Below, in pieces: positions 7,584-18,600 of a stretch of 35,176 bases of DNA (position 1 is its first letter; each line of letters starts with the position of its first letter). The stretch is from Bacteroidota bacterium (GTDB lineage: Bacteria; Bacteroidota; Bacteroidia; AKYH767-A; OLB10), in NCBI GenBank assembly GCA_029547265.1, contig JAKPPP010000047.1, positions 1 to 35,176 on the forward strand, written 5' to 3'. Under the pieces are notes generated by a model, which made no database searches, was not told where the DNA came from, and worked only from the letters and a program-made list of their open reading frames with translations. Both the position numbers and the translations under genes were made by a program.

Positions 7584-9176
7584 ATGAGAAATTTATTAAC
7601 CACTTTACGCGTTAGCTTCTTGCTAATGCTAAGCCTTCCTGCGCTCAAAGTTTCGGCGCAGACCAACTACGGTACGCTGACAAACGCTTCTTTGTCGAGT
7701 CGAGTGTTTAGTAATCTCGAATTGTTTTTTGATAGCCAATCTCAGCACGGATTTTTCGAAAGTCCTGCCGGTAGTGGTAAGAGCGCTATATTCGCTTCGT
7801 CATTTTGGTTGGGTGGCCTCGATAATTCTAATGTGCTGCATGTAAGTCAGCAAACCTATGCGCAAGCTGGAGATCAGAATTTTTATCCCGGCCCTTTAGA
7901 TACTTTAAACGCTACCGCAGCAGTTCCCGCTCTTTGGAATCATGTATGGTGCTTAACTAAAGCACAAGTGCTATATCATATCGCTAACTGGAATCAGCCG
8001 TGGTATGTGATGCCAACCGATATCGAGACTTGGCCCGGCAATGCGCCTGTAGGTAGTAGTTATAATCAAGTCTTGGCTCCATTTTATGATAGTAACATGA
8101 ATAGCATTTACGAACCTGCATTAGGAGAGTATCCTGTATTCCCGGGTGATGTTGCTGCTTATTTTATAGCGAACGATAATTATGCTGCTCCACAAAATGG
8201 AACGCCTTCAATGAAAACGGAATATCATGTGTTGGCGTACATGTATAATTCGGCAGATGTTGCTGTAAGCAATACCGTTTTTGTGAAACTGCAAATGAAG
8301 AATTTTTCCGGGCAAGATTATCATGATGTTTACTTTAGTAACTGGACCGATTTCGATTTAGGTAACGCAGTCGATGATCACGTTGGTACTGATGTTGGTC
8401 AATCGATGGTATATGTGGTGAATGGTGATCCGAATGACGAAGGAAGTAATTGTTATGGTTACAACGCTCCTGCATGCGGATTAAAATTCTTAAATACTTC
8501 AATTTCACATTCGATGTATTATTACAATATCAATAATGACACATTGAAAGGCAATCCGGTTTTAGGAGAAGATTTTTACCATTTATTGAAATCAGAGTGG
8601 ATGAATGGTCAGCATATGACGTACGGAAATGCAGGCTTTGATTTGGTAGGGACTAACTGCAATTATGCCTTTCCGGGATTGACCGATCCTGCCTTTCCTG
8701 GTAATGATTGGACCATGGCTAGTGCCGGAGTTGTGCCTGATGATTGGAGAATTTTAGGAACTGTTGGACCATTTGATTTACTAGCAGGAGGAGTTAAAAC
8801 CTTTGAAATGGCTTATGTCGTTTCTTACGGAAGCAATGGCACATTATCGTCATTAGGCCAGCTGTTAACCGATGCACAGCATATTCAGGATTTATATAAC
8901 GGTAGTGCGTTAACGATAAATGATATTGAACATCATAATTTGATGGTGAAATCTTCGCTAACGGGAAGTACTGTAGAGATTGTTTGTCCCGATGACATGA
9001 AAGGGAAGAAGATAGCTCTCAAAATCTTTGATTTAACAGGACAAGAAGTGCTGGTAAGCAATTACTCATCAGTCGATTTATTGTCAGTCGATGTAAGTAA
9101 CCTTTCAGCAGGAATGTACATAGTATCATTAAGCGATGGAAATAAAAATTACACAAGCAAGATTATTTGTCAGTAG
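7584..9176 (+). CDS. T9SS type A cargo protein of unknown function
   Basis: The protein (530 aa) has a signal peptide ending around VSAQ (residue 26). It ends in a T9SS type A sorting domain over about the last 80 residues: KIALKIFDLTGQEVLVSNYSS..VDVSNLSAGMYIVSL..YTSKIICQ. The body has blocks typical of a Bacteroidota-specific secreted family: GSGKSAIFASSFWLGGLD (63-80), a Ca-binding-like FYDSNMNSIYEPALGEYP (167-184) and NWTDFDLGNAVDDHVGTD (253-270). No catalytic motif is evident. It starts one base after the stop of the membrane protein and completes the sigma-factor set, suggesting the sigma/regulator pair controls its own surface cargo. It should be exported by Sec, then carried over the outer membrane by T9SS and possibly anchored. 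The domain call is firm; the function is unknown. Confidence 0.85.
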   Translation: MRNLLTTLRVSFLLMLSLPALKVSAQTNYGTLTNASLSSRVFSNLELFFDSQSQHGFFESPAGSGKSAIFASSFWLGGLDNSNVLHVSQQTYAQAGDQNFYPGPLDTLNATAAVPALWNHVWCLTKAQVLYHIANWNQPWYVMPTDIETWPGNAPVGSSYNQVLAPFYDSNMNSIYEPALGEYPVFPGDVAAYFIANDNYAAPQNGTPSMKTEYHVLAYMYNSADVAVSNTVFVKLQMKNFSGQDYHDVYFSNWTDFDLGNAVDDHVGTDVGQSMVYVVNGDPNDEGSNCYGYNAPACGLKFLNTSISHSMYYYNINNDTLKGNPVLGEDFYHLLKSEWMNGQHMTYGNAGFDLVGTNCNYAFPGLTDPAFPGNDWTMASAGVVPDDWRILGTVGPFDLLAGGVKTFEMAYVVSYGSNGTLSSLGQLLTDAQHIQDLYNGSALTINDIEHHNLMVKSSLTGSTVEIVCPDDMKGKKIALKIFDLTGQEVLVSNYSSVDLLSVDVSNLSAGMYIVSLSDGNKNYTSKIICQ

Positions 9177-9183
9177 GGGTTCG

Positions 9184-9214
9184 TTGCACTATTGAGATTT
9201 ATTTTCTACTTTAG
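9184..9214 (+). promoter_or_regulatory. Probable promoter of the type B propeller protein gene
   Basis: TTG (9184-9186), 20 nt, then TACTTTAG (9207-9214; one base off TAnnTTTG), followed by TTAA and the ATG at 9219. Spacing fits the Bacteroidota -33/-7 layout and would give a leaderless message. Confidence 0.5.
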
Positions 9215-9218
9215 TTAA

Positions 9219-11261
9219 ATGAAAGGTGGCCGCCATATATTGTTTTATGTATTGGTGGCTGCCTTTTGTGTTTTTTGTAATACCTCTAAGGCTCAAGGTC
9301 CTATTTCAAATTGGTCGTTTGGCGATCAAGCATATTTAAATTTTCAAAATCATCAGGCGACTGCAGGTGCCTTTAGCAGTTTTTCAATATCAGGTTCGTC
9401 GGTGTATTCGGATTGTAGCAAACGATTTGTTTTGCACTCGAATGCGACCATAATACGCGACGAGAATGCAAATGTGATCAGCGGCGGAAATCTCTTTTCT
9501 GCCAATTCGCCTTCCGAATGTTTGTTTGTCCCCGTTCCCGGAAATAATGATCGTGTATTATTGTTTCACATCAATAAGTACAATGTTGATACTTTCAATT
9601 TGTACTGCTCAACGGTTGATTATACTGCGGGAAGTCTTCAGGTCTCAAGTGCAAATGTTCGCCTCGATTCGTTGATAGCAAATAAATTATCGGCAACTAT
9701 GCATTCGAATAATATCGATTATTGGTTGGTGACCTATAGTCATACTCAGGCCGCATTTTTATCGTATTTAGTTACTTCTGCGGGTGTTTCGGCTACGCCT
9801 ATCGTTAGTGTTGTACCCGGGACAGTTCCGCCGCTCGCATCGGAGATAGAAGGGTCGATGAAGTTCTCCCCTTCGGGTGATAAATTGGCGGTGACATTCA
9901 AAGACTCCGACCGATTAATGGTTTATAATTTCGACCGACAAACAGGTGTTGTTTCAACAGCGAATCCCTTGTTGCAATTAAATATTATGCAACCGGTTGG
10001 AGTAGCTTTTTCGATGGATGAAAAATATCTTTATTATTCAACTGCTACTTATTCCCGTTTATTTCAATTCGATTTTCAAAATTATTTGACATCGGGAAAT
10101 TACAATCAAGTGATGCTTGATTCATTATTTAGTGGCGAGTATGGCGATCTTCAGCTCGCACCTGATGGAAAGATTTACGCGGCAATATCAGTGAGTACCT
10201 ATTTGGCAGCAATCGAGAAACCTTCATTGGCTTTTCCTGATTGTAATTATATACGCAATGATTTGTATTTAGCGGGACATTCTTGCTTCGTGGGGCTTCC
10301 CGATTTCGTGCAAACTTTTACCGATGTAACCACTACTATTACCGGCGACTCTGTTTGCTTAAACGACACGGTATTTGTTGTGCCGGATCATATTGGGGGA
10401 TTTGCATCTTCCTATACAATTGATTGGGGCGATGGAGCAACGGATCAGTATGTGGCAGCAACAGTACCTGAAAAATTCTCGCATTTATATTTATCATCAG
10501 GTGCCTTTTTAGTTGGTTTGATAATCAACTATCCTTGTTATGCTGATACCATTTCATTGATGGTAAAAGTTAATCCTTTGCCTGTAATTAATCTAGGCGC
10601 CGACACCTCCTTATGCGAAGGATTATCATTGCCCGTAAGTGTATCATCCGGGTATGATACTTATGAATGGTCCGATGGTTCTACTTCTCCTTTAAACATA
10701 ATTGAGTCGGGGAGTACCGAAGTGCTTACAGTAACATTTAACGGATGTATATTTTCGGATACCCTTACCGTTAGGAAGTTGCCAAATCCTTCGGTGAAAA
10801 TCGAAATGATAAATCCTTTATGTCCCGATTTTAATATCGACGCATTACTGAAAGTAACAACAAACGATAATTATAGTTGGTCGACCGGAGATACATCGAA
10901 AGTGATATCGGTAAATATTCTGGGATGGATAAACATCACCTGCATGACCGACAGTGGTTGCGTGCAAAAAGATTCGTTATTAGTAGAAGATACTTGTCCG
11001 TTTTTAATTTTCTTTCCCTCAGCCATCACTCCCGACGGCGATGGACTCAACGATTATTTTATTCCCTATGGGGATGTTCCTGCCGATTACAACTTAACAA
11101 TTTACAACCGCTGGAACCAACCCATATTTTCAAGAAGCTCCTCCAACGAAATATGGCCATCTGCATCTACTCCCGAAGGTATTTACAGTTTTGTATTTAC
11201 ATGTAGAGATGAATCGGGTGGAGTGTACAAGAGGAGGGGAGTGTTTACGATTGTATATTAG
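9219..11261 (+). CDS. Secreted propeller-like protein with T9SS type B (CHU_C) sorting domain
   Basis: This 680-aa protein has a signal peptide ending at TSKAQ (residue 26) and a beta-propeller-like region (about 30-370). Repeating blades include MKFSPSGDKLAVTFKDSDRLMVYNFDRQTG and VAFSMDEKYLYYSTATYSRLFQFDF. One or two Ig/PKD-like modules follow (about 375-590, with YTIDWGDGATDQYVA and YEWSDGSTS). The C-terminal domain is of the gliding-motility-associated type (about 595-680): FFPSAITPDGDGLNDYFIP, then YNLTIYNRWNQPIFSRSS and a final Arg-rich strand. This last block is the T9SS type B signal. The propeller resembles the two type A paralogs further on, so the same fold carries different sorting domains. 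It is probably surface-exposed and adhesive; there is no catalytic motif. Confidence 0.85.
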   Translation: MKGGRHILFYVLVAAFCVFCNTSKAQGPISNWSFGDQAYLNFQNHQATAGAFSSFSISGSSVYSDCSKRFVLHSNATIIRDENANVISGGNLFSANSPSECLFVPVPGNNDRVLLFHINKYNVDTFNLYCSTVDYTAGSLQVSSANVRLDSLIANKLSATMHSNNIDYWLVTYSHTQAAFLSYLVTSAGVSATPIVSVVPGTVPPLASEIEGSMKFSPSGDKLAVTFKDSDRLMVYNFDRQTGVVSTANPLLQLNIMQPVGVAFSMDEKYLYYSTATYSRLFQFDFQNYLTSGNYNQVMLDSLFSGEYGDLQLAPDGKIYAAISVSTYLAAIEKPSLAFPDCNYIRNDLYLAGHSCFVGLPDFVQTFTDVTTTITGDSVCLNDTVFVVPDHIGGFASSYTIDWGDGATDQYVAATVPEKFSHLYLSSGAFLVGLIINYPCYADTISLMVKVNPLPVINLGADTSLCEGLSLPVSVSSGYDTYEWSDGSTSPLNIIESGSTEVLTVTFNGCIFSDTLTVRKLPNPSVKIEMINPLCPDFNIDALLKVTTNDNYSWSTGDTSKVISVNILGWINITCMTDSGCVQKDSLLVEDTCPFLIFFPSAITPDGDGLNDYFIPYGDVPADYNLTIYNRWNQPIFSRSSSNEIWPSASTPEGIYSFVFTCRDESGGVYKRRGVFTIVY

Positions 11262-11494
11262 AATTTTGGATTATGGATTCCGCGGAGCGGATAGCGAAAT
11301 GATTTTTGAATAGAAATAAGGGTGGAGTAAAGAATTTTGGATTGGATGGGGAGTATGGAAAAAAGGTTCATGGTTCTTGGTTCATGGTTCGCGAAGCGGG
11401 CGGCGAGATGTTAGCTTACGCTGTTTAAAGTTTACGATTCAGTGTTTATGGTTCGCGAAGCGGACAACGAAATCATTTTATGATTCGAGGCTTG

Positions 11495-11528
11495 CCATGA
11501 AGTGTGCTTTTTCAGCTCTACTTTATGG
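11495..11528. repeat. 34-nt hairpin H1 of the intergenic repeat family
   Basis: The outer stem is CCATGAAGT / ACTTTATGG (9 pairs, one G-U). The inner stem is GTGCT / AGCTC with one mismatch and a single bulged T; the loop is TTTTC. It is preceded by GATTCGAGGCTTG. Confidence 0.7.
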
Positions 11529-11602
11529 TTCTTAGTTCATAGTTCTTAGTTCGGCTGGTCGTTGAGCGGAGTCGAAACGAAGCCGATATGGTTCGAGGCT
11601 TG

Positions 11603-11636
11603 CCCTAAAGTGTGATATTTCATCACTACTTTAGGG
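11603..11636. repeat. 34-nt hairpin H2 of the intergenic repeat family
   Basis: The outer stem is CCCTAAAGT / ACTTTAGGG, nine Watson-Crick pairs. The inner stem is GTGAT / ATCAC, five pairs, with one bulged T and a 5-nt loop ATTTC. It is preceded by GGTTCGAGGCTTG. Relative to H1, positions 3/32 and 13/21 changed on both sides of the stem. Confidence 0.75.
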
Positions 11637-11687
11637 TTGCGCGAAGCGGATAGCGGATAGCGAGATGGTTTTGCCCCTTACCTTCCC

Positions 11688-11825
11688 CAATTAAATTTCT
11701 CCGAAAAAATCTCCTTTAACAAAAAATCCCTATTTAAGAGTGGGGTACAGCAAGTTCCCTCCCAAATTAAAATTACAAAAAGTTCACTAAATAGTCGGGA
11801 GATAAACGCTTACAAACGGTTAATT
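11688..11825. repeat. Conserved 138-bp element, copy A
   Basis: This aligns along its full length with copy B (24574-24710). Strong blocks are CAATTAAATTT at the start, TGGGGTACAGCAAGTTCCCT (11741-11760), AATTAAAATTACAAAAA, and AAATAGTCGGGAGATAAAC to CTTACAAACGGTTAATT at the end. TCCCTATTT (11727-11735) can pair with AAATAG..GGGA (11789-11800). It lies about 410 bp upstream of the next secreted-protein gene. Confidence 0.75.
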
Positions 11826-11893
11826 TATAGGAGCTGTGGAAGAATTTATTTACCATAGAAAATATGCCAGCCTTCTATTGTTAACTAGGATGT

Positions 11894-11928
11894 TAAATTG
11901 ATATTAATTCATGATTAATATCAATTTA
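11894..11928. repeat. 15-bp perfect inverted repeat
   Basis: TAAATTGATATTAAT and ATTAATATCAATTTA flank a 5-nt loop. It is AT-only apart from one G-C pair in each arm and has no T-tract of note; it could be a protein-binding site or a weak bidirectional terminator. Confidence 0.65.
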
Positions 11929-12060
11929 CGTAAATAATCTCGCTAAAATACAATAAGTTGTGAAAATATAAAAATATATTTTGTGGAGTTGTTTTATTTT
12001 TATTTACACTTGCTAAATTATTTATTGGATTTAGTTGAATTGTATAGTGTTTTAAATTTT

Positions 12061-12086
12061 GAAACTGCTTTTTGAAAAGTAGTTTC
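12061..12086 (+). terminator. Terminator-like hairpin
   Basis: GAAACTGCTTTT pairs with AAAAGTAGTTTC (12 pairs, one G-U) around a 2-nt gap, followed by TTTAATAC. It stands about 150 nt before the 12224 promoter and could end read-through from upstream. Confidence 0.45.
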
Positions 12087-12223
12087 TTTAATACAAGCAA
12101 TTATGAACTTCGTTTTTAGAAGTAATTTTTATGATAGTATGATTTTTCCGCTAGCTAAGTGGATGTCGATTCGATTGTGGATCAGTATCCTTTTTGTGCT
12201 GATAGTTTCGTGTGTAAAACCTA

Positions 12224-12231
12224 TAATTTTG
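12224..12231 (+). promoter_or_regulatory. -7 box TAATTTTG of the giant-protein operon
   Basis: This is a perfect TAnnTTTG match, with TTAT between it and the ATG at 12236. The -33 element is not clear. It would drive 12236-24252 as one transcript of about 12 kb. Confidence 0.5.
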
Positions 12232-12235
12232 TTAT

Positions 12236-12631
12236 ATGAAAAAAATAAGATTTATTATCGTTGCCGCATTCCTAATGCTTTTTCATACATTGGGAAATGC
12301 TCAAGCAATTGGCGATGCCTTTATCGTTAATGCGGCACCTCAAGGCGGATACACACAATCAGTGTTAAACATTGTTTTAACAGATACTGTTAATGTTTCA
12401 TCAATTATAGTTAAAGTTGGTTCTTTAGATGGTAGCCAAGACTTATTCAGTTATACGTTTACTTTTGATCAATCAGGTGGCTTTTCAAACGGAGTAGGTT
12501 ATTCGCGAAGTGGATATAAAGTCAGTTGTCCATTGGGAAATTTAGTTGAAACAGCAGTGTACTTTACTGAAGTAACTTCTGTTAATAGCAGCGGTGCACT
12601 TAGTCCCGCATTTAAGTTTGTTTCTAATTAA
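12236..12631 (+). CDS. Small secreted protein, unknown function
   Basis: This 131-aa protein has a clear signal peptide (MKKIRFIIVAAFLMLFHTLGNAQA, cut near residue 22-24). The remaining 107 residues are beta-rich (VLNIVLTDTVNVSSIIVKVGSL, LFSYTFTFDQSGGF, ETAVYFTEVTSVNS) and end in LSPAFKFVSN. There is no T9SS sorting domain, lipobox or transmembrane helix, so it should stop in the periplasm or reach the surface with a partner. It is the first gene of the operon with the giant protein (51-nt gap), preceded by a -7 box four bases from its ATG. Inference: it could assist or cap the giant protein. I recognise no family. Confidence 0.75.
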   Translation: MKKIRFIIVAAFLMLFHTLGNAQAIGDAFIVNAAPQGGYTQSVLNIVLTDTVNVSSIIVKVGSLDGSQDLFSYTFTFDQSGGFSNGVGYSRSGYKVSCPLGNLVETAVYFTEVTSVNSSGALSPAFKFVSN

Positions 12632-12682
12632 GAAGCACAACAATCAATTCCAATTTTCTTACAACCTATTAAAAAGAAACCT

Positions 12683-15600
12683 ATGAAAGTATCATTAAAA
12701 TATACCGTACTCTTTATTTTTCTTTTCGCAAATTTTAACCTGTTTGCAACAAAATATACCTGGACAGGAAACTCAAGTACTGCCTGGACAACTTCGAACA
12801 ATTGGAGCCCAGTAGGTGTTCCAAATACGACCGATTCTGTTAAAATTGTCACTCGAACCAATGCTCCCGTTTTAGGGGCAAATACTACCGTGAAAGAGCT
12901 TGACCTGACTTCCGGAAGTATTTCTTTAAGTGGATATTCTTTAACAGTTTCCAATAATGCCTATTTCTATGCCGGAACTATAAGTAACGGGACGTTAGTT
13001 TTACGTGGAAGTAATGCTATTTTTAATGGAAGTACATTAAATGTAACTATTGATGCCATTGTTGCAAGGGTTGACTTTAGTGGTGGGGTTTTTAATTATC
13101 AAAGTTCATTTGAACAAACAGGAACCTCAACTACTAATGGTGCAGGTGGTTGTACTTTTAATGCACCAATAACAATAAAGAAATCGGGAGCTGCCTATTT
13201 AACAATGGGAGTTAGCTCGGCTGATATTTTTAATAGTACTTTAAAGGTGATAAATACTGCTACTTATGCCATACAGCTTGGATATAATACAGTAGCTTCT
13301 TTTTATGATAGTTTGATATTTGAGAATAGTAGTTCATCCGGAATTAGTATTGGGGGAGGAAATGCAAACGGCGGTGGACATATTTATAATGGTAAAAAAA
13401 TAGCTATAGGAACAGGAGGATTTACTGCGGGGCTATTAACCCTTAAGAATTTTGTACAAACAGGAACAGGACAACAAACATTTGTAACCACAGGATCAGC
13501 AATAACAAGTCTGGCAGGATGTAGTTTTGAAGGAGATTTAACGATTACCTCACCGGGAATACTTTTAAAAACGAGCACCTTTAATGGAACAACGGAATTC
13601 ATTAGATCGAGTACCAGTTCGAGTTATAGTGATGGAGGTAATGTGTTTAATGGAACAACTACCTTTAGAAACAATGCCACAAATACTGCTTCATTTCGTC
13701 TTGGAGTTCAAACGGGAGATCAATACAATGGAAATGTAAGCTTCATAACGACCACGGGGTACATACAACCTGCCTATTCTGGCACGTCCGAATTTAAAGG
13801 CAATGTAAGTATATCTTCTGCATTGGTAGTGTTTAATGTGGGCACAGGCAAGTTACTTTGTACAGGTACTAATAACCAAACATTTTCGACAACAGGATCA
13901 TTAACTTATTTAGTATCAAAATTTGGCATAAACAAAAGCGGCGGATCAGTAACATTTAATGCACCGATAACTATTGATAGCTTATTGGAGCTTACCAGTG
14001 GGAATATAATTACATCGAGTAGTAACTTGCTTACATTAAAGGCAACGGCAACATTGAGTGGGGGAAGTACAAATAGTTATATAGCAGGTCCAATAAAGAA
14101 AATAGGAAATTCAACATTTAAGTTCCCACTTGGAAAAGGAACAGATTATAGACCTGTTAGTATAACAGCGCCTTCAAATGCCACAGATGCATTTACAGCA
14201 GAATATTTTAATACCGTACAAACAAACGGAACGGCAAAAGACACTTCAATAAATTATATCAGTGAATGTAATTATTGGAATGTAGCGAGAACAACTGGTT
14301 CTTCAAATGTTGCCTTAACGTTTAATTGGTACAAATCATCATGCGATGTTTTTGATATTGATAGTACCAAACTTGCACGATGGAACGGTGCGAAATGGGT
14401 TGATGGCGGATTAATGAACTATAATGGAAATGACAGTATTGGATCTGTAACCACTACTGTTTCACTTTCAACTTTTGGTAACTTTTTGTTTGGGCATAAG
14501 CTAATTCCGCAGTTGAGCTATTCATATTCCGCAGATACAACAATCGTACCCTATTCGGTTATAATTACAAACACTTCAAGAGGATTTAAGCCTGGCACTC
14601 AATTTTACTTTAATAACGGTAAATTTGAACAAAACAGTACAAGTTTTGTTTTGTTTTCTTCTAATAGAAAAGTCGACATCGCGTATCCTCTTAAGAAAAA
14701 CTATTTGGTTACTCAGATGGCAATCGCGGGTGCTGATACTACGATAATTTCGAGTCGTTTGATTCTATTTCCACAAGTTGCGAGTGTTAGTGTGAATGTA
14801 TTTCAACAAGATCCGCTATTGCTAAATCCTCTACCGTGCAGCACATTGCAAAATGCACTTTATACTTGTTTTACTCCAGTTGTAATGCACATTCAATTCG
14901 ACGGAATAATTAGTAGTGATGTTTTTGAATGTAATATACCACCAAATGTATCCTTATCATTTACCAATGGAATACCACCAAATGGATTTGCATATACTAC
15001 TGATGGTTTTCAATTGAGCAATTTGCCACCTATGGGTGAAATGAATATTTTAATTCAAGCAACAAATTGTAGCTTGGTTGCAAGTAATTTAAATTATAAT
15101 TCTGGATTTAAGCTGCATTCAAATACATCTAGCGTTAAGTATTTTTTTAATAACAGTCCTATAGTTTTATATAACTACAACCTTCCATTGGATTTCGTGA
15201 AATCCTCTTTAAGTAGTGAAATTGATATTTTGAATCCCATTATTTATCCCAGCCAAATTGATAAAGAATTTGCATATAAAGAAACCTTATACCGATATTA
15301 TACTATTAAGGCTACAGAGGGTATAGTTGATTGCTTTAAGTTGAATGCCTCATATGAAGGTGATGTGAATGTTAAAGAGGTAAGTATTCTTAATAATTTT
15401 ACGAATACGTTTTCTCCAATTGTAACATCAACAATAAATGGAGGAACTGACTATCATTATGTCTTTTATAACCCCAATAAACAAGGTTGGACATTACCAA
15501 GCAGTCCATTGCCTAATACTACGTATATAAATATGAGCCAACTAAATATGGCTAATCAAGCAAAATGTCCAACTACGTATCCATATTTATTTTCAAATAA

Positions 15601-18600
15601 TGCGGGTGATGATGATTATATGGTTATACGTGAAGAATTGGAAGTTCAACAGGTAAATAAAGGTGATTGTTCTACAAGTACTTATGTTAGTGACGAGTCA
15701 ATTTATACCTACCAAATAATTTGTGATGGTGTAAATGCCTGTACCCCTGAGAAAGAAATATTGAAATTAAATGTTAAATGTCTACAGCCCATATGCGATT
15801 TGTTACCTGCAGTTAAAATTGTTCAAGGAAATGCATATGCAGATGTGCTAGGTGTTTTAGATGTATGTTCTTCAGGCAGTGGCACTAATGTAATTAATTA
15901 TGGAATTTGTGTAAAAAATGTTACTCCGAATGGTAATTCTGTTAAATCAGCAACGATTAAACTGAAAAGCATTTCATTTATAATTGATCCTAAGTATTTT
16001 ACTTGGAACAATAAAAGTACAGGAGTTACAGCAAGTCCTCAACCAGCGAATAGCGAAGTCTATTTGGGGAATGTTCTAGTAAATGCAACTGTTAATTTGG
16101 ATTATGCAAATCGATATGTTTATACAATCAATTTAGAGGAAGATATTGCGGGCACAAGTAATGATAATGTTGGATTTTTGCAAAATAATCCTAATTTGAC
16201 GAATTCAAACATCGTAAATAATTTTAACGGAGTTTCTATTGGTAGTACAAATTCGATTTGGTCAACTTATTCGTATTTAGGGTATGGTGATTTAATAGGT
16301 GTAACTCTGAAAGGTTTTAAGCTTATAGATTGTAACAGTACGGCATTTGTTGATCCCCTAAAAACTGATCATTTCGGATTAATCAATGCAATTATTGGTT
16401 ATGATATTGATTATTACAACATGTGTCAAATATCTTCTGGATCTAATCAGAATTACCTAAATGAAACTGAAGGCCAATGGGTTCACGGTACTACTTATAC
16501 TGGATCATGTTCTTCTGTAATGGACCCTCCAAATATTGAAGGAGGGGGGATATCAAAATTAAAGATTACAAATCAACTTCTTACATATGGCGCAAATGAC
16601 TATCCATGGAATTTAGATGGGATGTTTAATTGTTCAACAAGAAAAAATTATTTAATAATTGACGCTGTAATTGCTAATGGACTTTCTACTTATAATGCCG
16701 GACAAGCTGTTTTTAATATAAATGGGAATCCTTACCCTGGAACAGTTACAAATATTAGTGCTAATAAATGGAGAGTTGACTTTCCTGCTGCCTTTCAAAA
16801 TGAAATGACTGTCGATGTAGAAGTTGAATTTTCTTTAACTTGTGGTAGTGTACCAACTTGGGGCAATGATGAGTTTAAGATTGCATTTTATCAAGTTTGT
16901 GATGAAGCTAATTGCGCAGATTGTTTTTTAGAATATGGATTTAGTAAAGCAAGAGTTTTGAGGCATTGTATTGGTGATTGCCCTCCCGAAAACCATGTAA
17001 GTACAGTTAATTTTAATACTTACAGACAGTCGTTTGGATGGCAAAGTGCTTCTGATTACCTCGGTGGTTTACCAATGCCACAAACAAGTCCAAGTGCAAC
17101 TCCAAATTTAAATGGTTATTATCCTATGGATGATATTCGTATTCTTTCAACTAATGGCTTGATTGGGACAAATGCAAGCCCCAATAATTATGGGATTTCA
17201 AATATTGGTGATTTCTTTTTTGACATTACCGTTTTCAAAAGCGATTGGACATTTAACTCTAATCCGATTCATATAGACAAGCCTATATTTAAAAATATAA
17301 GTACACAAAATTCTGGCGTGGGGGTTACTTTTACTGTTATGTATAGCAATAGCAGCTATCCAACCACTGTTAGAGTTCTTCCAAGTTCTATTACAATATC
17401 TAGTCCACAACATCCTATAAGCCCAGCTGATTATTTGTTAACTAGATTACGATTAGATCCTAACTGTTATCCTGTTGATCCATCTAATAATGTGCCTTAC
17501 TCATTCACATTGAGTGATTTGCTTAAGAACTGTATTTGTAAAGTAGACATTGATATGAACTTAGAGTTAACAGATTTTGGAAAGCATGTATTCCCGAATG
17601 ACTATTTAAGTCCTAACCCTTACAGTTTGGCTTTACAAGGAATGTTTTCTTACAATGATTATGATCAATCACATGACGGTACGTATCATCCTAGTTGTGA
17701 CCCCTGGCAATCAAATATTGAGTACTACCAATTAACTTATAGTGTCGATTCTTTATTTTTGGGGCCTCAAACTATCGATCCTTGGTATGGTACGCATCCT
17801 AATCAATGTGAGCTTATGTGGGAATACCGATTTTCGGCAACAGGTGGAAAAGGTTATGATGAATTTCCTGGGGAATTTAGGCCATTGTTTAGGATTGGTA
17901 ATAATTTTGAACTTCAGGTATCTTCGAATTTGTCCCATTTAGGAATGAGTGCAGTTACAAATGGACCACTTAATGCGTACTGGAGTTTTACTAATCAACC
18001 ACCGGGAGTAAATAATTATTCTATTTCCGGTAACAATATAGGAATTCCTCTTTATGATATTTGGGGACAAGAAAGGATTAATCTCTTATTTGCAAAGTTT
18101 AGAAAGGATTGTAGTACTCCTTCAATCGGTGAAAATTTCACTTTAGACCTTAAATCAGGTTCAATAGGTTTTGGTGCATATGCAAATAAAAATAATAATA
18201 TTATTTCAAGTGTACAAAAACAATATGAGTATGAATTTTCTGGGAATAATGCATTAAAGGATGATTATTTATTGAAAAGCGAATTTACCACAACCAATAA
18301 TGCCATATTTTCTAAGCCATCTGAATATTTTCCGCTTGATGTATTGTATAAATCTAACCGATCAAATGTCGCTTCAATTGTAGAAGGAGAGAATGCTTAT
18401 ATTTATTTTACAAACAGCAATAGCAATACTTTAGAATTTGAATTATTCGAAGACAACGGAGGTATTAAAGTGCCGATTCCATACAGTTTTGATGCAGCGA
18501 ATAATATAAAAATATTCGAATTAGGTAATCCCCAATCAAACTTAAAAGATGGTACACCAAAACACTATTACCTTCGAATAAATTGGTCTGATTGCAGTTT

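Larger units (their letters stand above)
11280..11660. repeat. Repeat mosaic I, downstream of the type B propeller gene
   Basis: This shares its modules, largely in the same order, with mosaics II (24258-24563) and III (26325-26868): a GCG module, an A/G-rich block ending GGAAAAAAGG, GGTTCNN heptamers, GGTTCGAGGCTTG followed by a 34-nt hairpin, then another GCG module. The heptamer tract at 11365-11392 reads four GGTTC-type units in phase and its last unit opens the next GCG module. Confidence 0.75.
11262..12235. other. 974-bp gene-free region: repeat mosaic, conserved element and hairpins
   Basis: No convincing gene is present. In order it holds ATTTTGG-type heptamers (11263-11283), GCGAAGCGG-like modules (11280, 11386, 11450, 11638), an A/G-rich module (11310-11364), GGTTCNN heptamers (11365-11392 and 11527-11554), hairpins at 11495-11528 and 11603-11636, a GAGCGGAGTCGA module (11557-11584), the 138-bp element (11688-11825), a 15-bp inverted repeat (11894-11928), a terminator-like hairpin (12061-12086) and a -7 box (12224-12231). 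Confidence 0.7.

Noticed and set aside
11365-11392. CRISPR-like short repeats
   Set aside because: Units are 7 nt, contiguous without spacers, and no cas gene is present.
12103-12330. 75-residue plus-strand reading frame
   Set aside because: It overlaps the well-supported secreted protein at 12236 in another frame and has no start signal or recognisable sequence.
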